A stretch of DNA of 23,054 nt from a virus. Positions 16,228-22,422 of the stretch are shown here, piece after piece; within the stretch, counting starts at the first letter, position 1; each line of letters begins with the position of its first letter. The notes beneath the pieces are model-generated. The model did no database searches and was not told the origin of the DNA. It worked only from the letters and a program-made list of their open reading frames with translations. Position numbers and translations under genes: made by a program. Location of the stretch: positions 1 to 23,054 of the IMG/VR virus record IMGVR_UViG_3300010354_000694. One strand, 5' to 3'.

Positions 16228-19200
16228 ATGGCAAGTTATAGACCTACGTTTGAGAACTTTTATTCGGATAAAGGTGGTTTCTATTCAACAATAGGAGCTA
16301 TCATGCCCGTATTGGTGAATAGTTATACTGACAGCTCCAATACTGTTACTGGTGGCAATCCAGATCACTATGCACATAGGGGATTTTTATATTGTGATGG
16401 ATCGGAATATTTTATTAGAGATTATCCTCTATTGTACAGAGTCGTTGGCAATAACTATGTTAAGTCAGCAGACAAAGTAAATAATAATTCTCATTTTTTT
16501 CAAAGTGCTGGTGAAGACGGTTCTATATACAGAACTTTTGTTGATAATGGAAACTTGTATGCTGAGATATACAAGTATGATTATACGTTTGATAATGCTA
16601 ACGTTGTTAAATACAGATCAACTCCAAATGGTGCAACTTTAAGGTTTGTTGGCAGCCTGGGATCTTTTCCTGATGGTGGTCTATTTTCAGCAGACGTTGA
16701 TTACCTTTTGGAATACAGTGATGCTTATCAAAATCTAGCACAAGATAGCAATACTACAGTTCATAGATTTATAGTAGATGGTGCTACTATATCTACTCCT
16801 GTTGTCTGGTCAGTAAATATGCCAGATCTTGTTCTAAATTTTGAGGGAGATCTTGTTCTTCCCATTCAATACTTTGGAACTGTTCCAGAATATGAACAAG
16901 ATCCAGCAACTGGACAATATTCAACTTCTCAAACTGGATATGATAGTTATGTATTAGATGGAGCATTAAATACAAGTCCAGCAGTTTCTTGGGGATCTCC
17001 ATCTGGACTTCCTGATGGAGTTGTTGTGGATGAATATGAGATTTATTTGGAGAATCTTTCTCTGGAAAATTTTGTTTGTTGGCACCTTTCCAACATCCCA
17101 GCAACAACAACATTTTTGGTTCCAAATGCCGAACCACCAAATGGTTCTACAGTTCAAACAAATAATGCGAATTCTGTCTTACAAAATGCTGATGGCACAA
17201 AACCTTGGATAAGAAGTAATGGTTATTCTGGACCACAACCAGAAAAAGGTGATACAAACATCTACAAGATGAATGTAATTGCATATCTATCTAACGGACA
17301 GACATTAGTTGTATCAAAAGAATTTATTGCTGGAGATGGACCTATTGTTCCAGTTTATTTAACTGGATCTGCATATACAGATAATCTCATTGTTGGTGGG
17401 TCTGGAAGTTCTATAAGTGGTAGCGATTTTAATATTTTATGGTCTAATCTTGCTACTCATCCCTCTGTGAGAATAAGGAAAGCATTTAGTTTAAGTGATT
17501 CTCCCTATCAATTAGGAAAATTTAGAGTTCCCGATTATCGTGATAGAAAATTAATCGGATACGGAGAAGGTGTTGAGGGAACAGGAACTCCATTGGTTGA
17601 AGACAGAATTAGCATCAAAGTTGGCGACATTGGTGGAAAATGGTTTATTCCAACCAGTGCAATTAAAGATCCACTTGAATTCTTTTCTATTAGTGATGTA
17701 TCTACAACTGGTTATTCCAATGTTCAAACCCAAATTCAGGCATATCTTACTGGATCAAAGAAATATGTAGTTGGACCAATTGATGATTATATTTTCTCAA
17801 AGCCACCAAGTCATCAACACCAACTTTTAACTTCAAGACTAAATGAAAGCAACGAAGTTAGTCTCGCTGGTGTAGATACATTTGCTATTCAATACTTAGA
17901 AAGTAAAGGAACTATATTAGAATTTACTCCTGGCGGAGAATTTACTGATGATTCTCCGTTTGGGCATTCGCATGGATTATTGGGAAGTAAGCCAATCAAC
18001 AAAGTTATGGCTACTTATGGTAATATAGATGGTATTGGTGTAAAGTATGAAGATACACAAAACTCTGGATGTTACACATATGGAGTTACAGAATCTCCGC
18101 CATTACTAACAACATCTGTCAGCAGTGATGGTACTTATATTACGGTTGTTACTTCTAATTCCCATGGATTATCACCAAATGATTGGGTCACTATTACTAA
18201 TGCGGGAAGTTTAAATGGAAGCTATAAAATCATAGCAACTGGAATAACATCTACTAGTTTTAATCTTCAGCCAAATCCAGCACCAGCAGTAACAACTGAA
18301 AATTCTGCTGTTGTGAAGCAAGCTAGTGGAATTTTTGAAGAGGTGACAAGCACACCAGATCCAGATTGTTGGGTTGTCAATAATAACACTGTTATTGGTG
18401 GAAAAGAAACGATTGCAATTCCTGCTGGAAATTATAAAATTTCTTATGACGATGAACTTACATCGTCAGGCAATCTTCTTAAGACTGCTGCTGATGGTGG
18501 AGCAAATGTATTAAGATATAGAATTGATATGTATGCTCCTGGCGGCGGTGGTGCTGGAACATCTGGTAATGGTGGAAATGCTGGAAGTGCATCAGTAACT
18601 TTTACCGTTAGTGGAGTACAATATACAGTTACTGCTAGTGGTGGATCTGGAGGCACAGCAGGGACATCTGGAGGCGCTGGTGGAAGTGGAGGTACGGTTA
18701 GTATTCCAACAGCTTTAGTTAGTGAACCTAAAGTTGAAATTAGTTCTACGACAGAAAACAAGGATGGAAGTACTGGAGGACAATCAAACAGCGCACAGCC
18801 ACCTGGGGGATTGTTGAACGGTGGTCCAGATGCACTAGCTGGAAATGGTGGAAAGGGCGGATATACCACAACATTGGTAACTGGCAGTCTTAGTAAAACC
18901 TTTACTGCAGATGGTAGTTATGATTCGACAACAGATGGTGATTTACCAACAATTGGTGGAAACACAGCAACTGTTGATAGTGTGAGTATTGATATCTCTG
19001 GTGGTGCGGGTGGAGATGGAAACAACAATGCAGTAGCTGGGTGTAGTACAATTGGTGGCAGTGGATCTAAAGGCAGAAGAGTTACTGGAACCACAACTTC
19101 AATTAAATCTTTTAATTTCGAAATTGGTACGAAGGGCGGAAATGGATTTAATAACCAATCTGGCAATGTACAAGAAGTAACCAACACTTCTGTAGGAACT

Positions 19201-20751
19201 GGTGCAGCAAATGGTGGTAATGGCGGACTAGGTTCATGGGCTAATGGTGGAACTGGTGGCGCTGGCGGTGGTGCTACTGGTGTTTCTGGCAACATTGGAT
19301 ATATTCTTGGTGCTGGCGGTGGCGGTGGCGCTGGAGGATCTGGTGGTAATGCATCTCAGGGTGATGGGTGTTCTTATGGAAACAATGGTAAAGGTCCAGA
19401 AGGTGGTATAGTAGGAACTACTTCTATTGGTCCTTACACTGGTGGTGCAGGCGGATCAACTGGATGCACAGGCGGTGGTGGCGGCGGCGGTGGTGGTGGA
19501 TTCTACATCGCTGGTTCTGGTGGTGGTGCTGGTACTGCTGATGGTGGTGCCGCAGGTGTTGCTCACCCGCAGTATGGAACTACTGGAGGTGGAGGTGGTG
19601 GTTATTCTGGATATTCTGCATATAATTCAAATTATTTTAGTACTGCCACTGAAAGTGATGGATCTAGTGGTAATGGATATGCGAAATTTACAGTAAATTA
19701 TTCTGGCACACAGATCAATCAATCTGGTGGTGGTGGAGGTGGCGGCGCTGCAGCAACTATCATTATTAGTGGAACTCTCGATGATTTGGGTCAATTTGCA
19801 ACAGCAATTAGCGCAACTTTGGGCACTCCTGGTGGTGCTGGTTCTGGAAATGGATCTTCTGGAAGTAATGGATATATCAGAGTTAGAGCGTATTATATCG
19901 AACAGGGAGATGCCCAAGTGGTTGATATTTCAACTCCTGGTGGTAGAGTGTGGGAAACTGCTGGATTTCCAACTAATAAACCATCTGGATCTGGAGCTTC
20001 TGTTGGTGGAGCCATTTGGCATTCCTCCAGTACGGGAGTGAATGTTAAGCAAGCATCTACTGGAACATTTCCTGTTGCTACCACATTAACTGGTGGTATT
20101 TCTGATAGATACATTGAATTTGCTGGTTCTGGTAGCCGTTATCTCCAACTCGGACCATTGAATCTGAGTGCCGCAGAACAACTAGTTTTTACAGTGATTA
20201 AAGGAAACGGCACCAACGGTGGGGATGCACCAGAAGAGCCATTGGATTTGTATTATAAAACTTCTGTAGATTCTCCAACAGAAACTCTATTACAGTCTAT
20301 TGCAACTGCTACTGTAACTGCCAGTGGATATGCTGATTACACAATTGACGTTGATGATTCTTCCCCGATAAAATTTAATGGTGTATATCTGGTCATAAGA
20401 CAAACTAGAGGATCAACTTCTGGTGATAATTCTGCTGTTAATGAAGCACAATTAGATTATTGGGGATTGGGTATGTTCTCTGTTGTTTATGGGGAGGTTA
20501 CACAAACTGTATTTACTCCATCATTAAACTCATCAATCCCTGGAAATGAAGGAACATGTGGTCCTGACAGTGGAATTGATGTTGTTCGCAGGACTGTTCC
20601 CGCAAATAAAACTAATATTACATTTACTGACGGAACTTTCCAATTATCGACATCTACTCCAATTTCTATAACGTCATCTGCATATGTTGTGAATACTATT
20701 CCACTGATCACCAAATATCATAGATCAAAATATTTGATTAAAGCATTCTAA
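16228..20751 (+). CDS. Multidomain tail-collar adhesin with PEBP-like insert and glycine-rich domain (1507 aa)
   Basis: This is probably a large host-recognition adhesin. A collar module begins at residues 22-78 (I-G-A-I-M-P; C56-D-G; D-Y-P-L-L...V-V-G-N-N-Y). Its expected F-R-V-P-D-Y-R motif appears only at 432-438, so about 350 residues are inserted. Within the insert, residues about 195-365 resemble a PEBP/YbhB domain: N-T-S-P-A-V-S-W (248-255), C-W-H-L-S-N-I-P (284-291) and G-Y-S-G-P-Q-P..G (332-341). H-x-H motifs are at 529/531 and 580/582. Residues 632-690 form a small beta module also seen in the giant protein. Residues 772-1220 are glycine-rich. About 1290-1420 looks like a beta-sandwich. 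The C-terminus is S-K-Y-L-I-K-A-F. An AAGG ribosome site ends 5 bases before the ATG, which directly abuts the previous stop. The collar call is confident, the PEBP call moderate, and the receptor unknown. Confidence 0.87.
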   Translation: MASYRPTFENFYSDKGGFYSTIGAIMPVLVNSYTDSSNTVTGGNPDHYAHRGFLYCDGSEYFIRDYPLLYRVVGNNYVKSADKVNNNSHFFQSAGEDGSIYRTFVDNGNLYAEIYKYDYTFDNANVVKYRSTPNGATLRFVGSLGSFPDGGLFSADVDYLLEYSDAYQNLAQDSNTTVHRFIVDGATISTPVVWSVNMPDLVLNFEGDLVLPIQYFGTVPEYEQDPATGQYSTSQTGYDSYVLDGALNTSPAVSWGSPSGLPDGVVVDEYEIYLENLSLENFVCWHLSNIPATTTFLVPNAEPPNGSTVQTNNANSVLQNADGTKPWIRSNGYSGPQPEKGDTNIYKMNVIAYLSNGQTLVVSKEFIAGDGPIVPVYLTGSAYTDNLIVGGSGSSISGSDFNILWSNLATHPSVRIRKAFSLSDSPYQLGKFRVPDYRDRKLIGYGEGVEGTGTPLVEDRISIKVGDIGGKWFIPTSAIKDPLEFFSISDVSTTGYSNVQTQIQAYLTGSKKYVVGPIDDYIFSKPPSHQHQLLTSRLNESNEVSLAGVDTFAIQYLESKGTILEFTPGGEFTDDSPFGHSHGLLGSKPINKVMATYGNIDGIGVKYEDTQNSGCYTYGVTESPPLLTTSVSSDGTYITVVTSNSHGLSPNDWVTITNAGSLNGSYKIIATGITSTSFNLQPNPAPAVTTENSAVVKQASGIFEEVTSTPDPDCWVVNNNTVIGGKETIAIPAGNYKISYDDELTSSGNLLKTAADGGANVLRYRIDMYAPGGGGAGTSGNGGNAGSASVTFTVSGVQYTVTASGGSGGTAGTSGGAGGSGGTVSIPTALVSEPKVEISSTTENKDGSTGGQSNSAQPPGGLLNGGPDALAGNGGKGGYTTTLVTGSLSKTFTADGSYDSTTDGDLPTIGGNTATVDSVSIDISGGAGGDGNNNAVAGCSTIGGSGSKGRRVTGTTTSIKSFNFEIGTKGGNGFNNQSGNVQEVTNTSVGTGAANGGNGGLGSWANGGTGGAGGGATGVSGNIGYILGAGGGGGAGGSGGNASQGDGCSYGNNGKGPEGGIVGTTSIGPYTGGAGGSTGCTGGGGGGGGGGFYIAGSGGGAGTADGGAAGVAHPQYGTTGGGGGGYSGYSAYNSNYFSTATESDGSSGNGYAKFTVNYSGTQINQSGGGGGGGAAATIIISGTLDDLGQFATAISATLGTPGGAGSGNGSSGSNGYIRVRAYYIEQGDAQVVDISTPGGRVWETAGFPTNKPSGSGASVGGAIWHSSSTGVNVKQASTGTFPVATTLTGGISDRYIEFAGSGSRYLQLGPLNLSAAEQLVFTVIKGNGTNGGDAPEEPLDLYYKTSVDSPTETLLQSIATATVTASGYADYTIDVDDSSPIKFNGVYLVIRQTRGSTSGDNSAVNEAQLDYWGLGMFSVVYGEVTQTVFTPSLNSSIPGNEGTCGPDSGIDVVRRTVPANKTNITFTDGTFQLSTSTPISITSSAYVVNTIPLITKYHRSKYLIKAF
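16810..17322 (+). other. PEBP/YbhB-like domain inserted in the collar module
   Basis: Residues 195-365 of collar protein 3 follow the PEBP order: a strand ending in L-P-I-Q-Y-F, then S-P-A-V-S-W (250-255), then W285-H-L-S-N-I-P-A, then G-Y-S-G-P-Q-P-E-K-G (332-341), then I-Y-K-M-N-V-I-A-Y-L (345-354). Compared with bacterial YbhB proteins, the ligand-site D-P-D-x-P is replaced by a Leu/Glu/Asn-rich stretch, the His before the Trp is Cys284, and the H-R-Y His is Asn344. This suggests a PEBP fold with an altered or lost anion pocket. Confidence 0.62.
18538..19890 (+). repeat. Glycine-rich (polyglycine) domain of collar protein 3
   Basis: Residues about 772-1220 are dominated by Gly with Ser, Thr, Asn and Ala. 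They include runs of nine or ten glycines near 19473-19500 and recurrent GGAGG, GGNGG and GTGG units. They begin at the Y-A-P-G-G-G-G turn typical of phage glycine-rich domains. The DNA is a degenerate GGT/GGA/GGC-rich low-complexity tract. Similar polyglycine blocks form stacked polyglycine-II helices in the receptor-binding tips of some T-even phages; whether this one does is inference. Confidence 0.85.
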
Positions 20752-20759
20752 AATAAATA
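20752..20759 (+). promoter_or_regulatory. Late promoter box AATAAATA
   Basis: AATAAATA matches the cyanophage NATAAATA late box. It begins right after the stop codon of collar protein 3, in one of the few real intergenic gaps of the window, and is 21 bases before the next ATG (20781). An AAAGAG sequence (20771-20776) may serve as the ribosome-binding site. Its intergenic place makes it more credible than the box at 16177. Confidence 0.65.
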
Positions 20760-20780
20760 AGTCATACCATAAAGAGCGTC

Positions 20781-21713
20781 ATGGCAACCAGAGTATCCAG
20801 TAACGTCGAATTTTATATGAACACCATTGAACGTGTCATTCAATATAAAGGCGTTCAAAAACAAATTAACGATGATTATTGGGAGTCTTCTATTGCCCCA
20901 CTTCTCTATCCATTTTGGGACAATCCAAAGGATAGACTAGAGTTGTTTGTTTATAACAAGGATGATTCTTTTGTTGTCACCAGAAGTAAATATAAGAGAG
21001 ATTGGAAAACGAACACTTCATCTTGGGTTTCTTATTCTTTTGATCCATCAACAGCAGAACCAACTTCTGTTTTAAATTTTAAAAATCAATTAGTTGAAAA
21101 ATTTATTGAGTTTAAAGATCTTTCTGACAAGACATATGAAGACTTCATCACTCAAGAGTATTCCAGAACAAATAGCCTGACGTGGAAAAAAATTCATCTA
21201 GTCAGGAAGTTTTTACTTCAAGATTCTGATTTTATTTTCAATCAAGATTATGAAATTAGTGATGAGAAAAAAGCGTTGTGGAAACAATATAGAACTTATA
21301 TTAGAGATATTCCAGAAATTCAAAAGGGGACAGAAACTCCATTTGATGTTGTGTTTCCCATCACCCCTGATGAATATTTGAAGAGAAAGGAATTATATGT
21401 TGAACCACTAGTTACTGAGATGGTTGGAGATCAGGGAATCAATGATGATTATTTGACTAGTTCTTATCATTTCTGGAAATTGAGTGCTCCAAATCTTGCT
21501 ATGTTTGCACAGAGATTTAGTTTCTACATTGCTGCTAGAGCAATAACTTCTGATCTTGAACCAAACTATCGTATAATGGTAAGTAATTTTATCACTAAAT
21601 TTACTTCAAACCCAGAAGTTCAGGCTTCAAGAATTAATTCTGAAAATTCGAGTCTTGCATCTGATAGTTTTATTGATGATCTGTTAAATAAAATTGAAAT
21701 TGGAGAGTTGTAA
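20781..21713 (+). CDS. Virion assembly protein with tail-assembly-chaperone-like segment (310 aa)
   Basis: This is a conserved-looking soluble phage protein, probably an assembly factor for the tail fibres encoded upstream. Residues 142-196 match the pattern of the phage tail assembly chaperone (APC) family: R-x-x-L-L-x-x-S-D at the start, then L-W-K-Q-Y-R, then I-R-D-I-P, then V-F-P-I-T-P. In that family the segment normally reads 'LL..SDW...W..YR..LRDIP...WP..P'. Here Trp of SDW is Phe and WP is FP. The flanking regions (1-140 and 200-310) are hydrophilic, rich in Lys, Asp and aromatic residues, with no signal peptide or membrane segment, and I do not recognise them. Length is close to T4 neck protein gp13 (about 310 aa), but I see no motif linking them. 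It has its own late promoter and overlaps the next gene by one base (TAATG). Confidence 0.75.
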   Translation: MATRVSSNVEFYMNTIERVIQYKGVQKQINDDYWESSIAPLLYPFWDNPKDRLELFVYNKDDSFVVTRSKYKRDWKTNTSSWVSYSFDPSTAEPTSVLNFKNQLVEKFIEFKDLSDKTYEDFITQEYSRTNSLTWKKIHLVRKFLLQDSDFIFNQDYEISDEKKALWKQYRTYIRDIPEIQKGTETPFDVVFPITPDEYLKRKELYVEPLVTEMVGDQGINDDYLTSSYHFWKLSAPNLAMFAQRFSFYIAARAITSDLEPNYRIMVSNFITKFTSNPEVQASRINSENSSLASDSFIDDLLNKIEIGEL

Positions 21714-22087
21714 TGCTAATCTCAATGGAACCAAAGCGACTATATGATATAGTTGCTTCACATGCAAAATCAACTGGCAAATATGTTTTAGTTGTTAATT
21801 ACGAAAACATATTTTCTCACACTGAAGAACAGAAGGCATCTCTGAAGGAATTTTATTCAGATGCAATCCCAGAAGAAGAGATAGATGAGATTTTTGGATC
21901 TCAATATAATTTCTATGAGTTCAACGCACAGTCATCTGCTGTTGAAACAGCTACGGATTGGTTTCCACGAACCATCGATTTAGATGACATGACGTATTTT
22001 GTTGAATGTTATGTCATAACCCCAGCTGGTGGAATTCCTCATACAAATAAAGTAGCACCAAGGCCATTGACAGAATCTGAAGAGTGA
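21713..22087 (+). CDS. Conserved-type hypothetical phage protein (124 aa)
   Basis: I do not recognise this protein. It is acidic, soluble, has no cysteine motif beyond one Cys (in V-E-C-Y-V), and carries an E-E-E-I-D-E acidic patch around residues 53-58. Its ATG overlaps the stop codon of the upstream gene (TAATG), and GGAG lies 7 bases before it, so it is probably translationally coupled to the assembly protein and co-expressed late. A second Met at residue 5 (ATG at 21725) is an alternative start. Its last codons contain the -35 hexamer of a sigma70-type promoter for the next gene. It may act with the 310-residue protein, but that rests on position only. Confidence 0.75.
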   Translation: MLISMEPKRLYDIVASHAKSTGKYVLVVNYENIFSHTEEQKASLKEFYSDAIPEEEIDEIFGSQYNFYEFNAQSSAVETATDWFPRTIDLDDMTYFVECYVITPAGGIPHTNKVAPRPLTESEE

Positions 22088-22095
22088 TCTATACT
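22067..22095 (+). promoter_or_regulatory. Consensus sigma70-type promoter TTGACA-N17-TATACT
   Basis: TTGACA (22067-22072) and TATACT (22090-22095) are separated by 17 bases: a perfect -35, optimal spacing, and a -10 with one mismatch to TATAAT. The -35 lies inside the last codons of the 124-residue gene. Transcription should start near 22102, about 18 bases before the ATG at 22120. This type of promoter is read by host RNA polymerase and marks early genes in cyanophages. Confidence 0.8.
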
Positions 22096-22102
22096 TGATT
22101 CT

Positions 22103-22116
22103 CTATTTCCAAATAG
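22103..22116. promoter_or_regulatory. 14-bp inverted repeat just downstream of the early promoter
   Basis: CTATTT-CC-AAATAG is a perfect 6+6 inverted repeat with a 2-base centre, placed at about +1 to +15 of the predicted transcript and ending 3 bases before the ATG. A 2-base loop is too tight for a good RNA hairpin, so a DNA operator is the likelier reading. No regulator gene is visible in the window. It may be chance, as the sequence is AT-rich. Confidence 0.35.
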
Positions 22117-22119
22117 CGA

Positions 22120-22353
22120 ATGAAAGTTCCCACACAATATGAACTGACGCATCTGCAACTGCAAGCGATGCTCCGTGATCATAATATTCCAGAAAGCGAA
22201 GTGAAGTATCTGGGTGAATTTGAATACACTACTGAATATCAGGCACATCCAGAACTCCATGGTTATATGATGCATTGGTATCGTATTGCTAATGAACATG
22301 AGGTGCCTGTATGTGACATTGCATCCATTGATCGGGTCGATGAGGACGATTGA
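22120..22353 (+). CDS. Small hypothetical early-type protein (77 aa)
   Basis: I do not recognise this small protein. It is acidic and soluble, rich in His, Tyr and Glu, with an N-terminal segment likely to be helical (Y-E-L-T-H-L-Q-L-Q-A-M-L) and an acidic tail D-E-D-D. It has no signal peptide or membrane segment. A strong sigma70-type promoter stands directly upstream, no clear Shine-Dalgarno precedes the ATG, and a rho-independent terminator follows the stop, so it forms a single-gene early transcription unit. Codon use is intermediate between the AT-rich late genes and the helicase gene. Coding status is supported by the promoter/terminator framing. Confidence 0.75.
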   Translation: MKVPTQYELTHLQLQAMLRDHNIPESEVKYLGEFEYTTEYQAHPELHGYMMHWYRIANEHEVPVCDIASIDRVDEDD

Positions 22354-22364
22354 AGAACTGTCAC

Positions 22365-22387
22365 AGGGGGTCTCGTGCCCCCTTTCT
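22365..22387 (+). terminator. Rho-independent terminator after the 77-aa gene
   Basis: AGGGGG (22365-22370) pairs with CCCCCT (22378-22383) around a 7-base loop TCTCGTG, followed by a short T-rich tail (TTTCT). It lies 11 bases after the stop codon of the 77-residue gene and separates it from the helicase gene. The tail is short, so termination may be partial. Confidence 0.78.
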
Positions 22388-22394
22388 CATGCCC

Positions 22395-22400
22395 TATACT
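22395..22400 (+). promoter_or_regulatory. Candidate -10 element TATACT before the helicase gene
   Basis: TATACT in the context CTATACT-ATTCTC resembles CTATACT-TGATTCTC of the upstream early promoter, at a similar distance to the ATG (22 against 24 bases). No recognisable -35 hexamer lies 16-18 bases upstream, because that region is the descending arm of the terminator. A helper protein or a weak promoter is possible. Confidence 0.4.
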
Positions 22401-22422
22401 ATTCTCATCAACAGCGCACCAC

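Noticed and set aside
16223-16230. TATAAATG at the start of collar gene 3, a near match to the late promoter box.
   Set aside because: It overlaps the start codon and would give a transcript beginning inside the gene.
18444-19295. Two minus-strand open frames encoding proline-rich proteins.
   Set aside because: They are the complement of the glycine codons (GGN read as NCC) of the glycine-rich domain. They have no ribosome site or promoter.
20781-21713. Identification of the 310-residue protein as T4 neck protein gp13 because of similar length.
   Set aside because: No sequence motif supports it, and the internal chaperone-like segment and the fibre neighbourhood point elsewhere.
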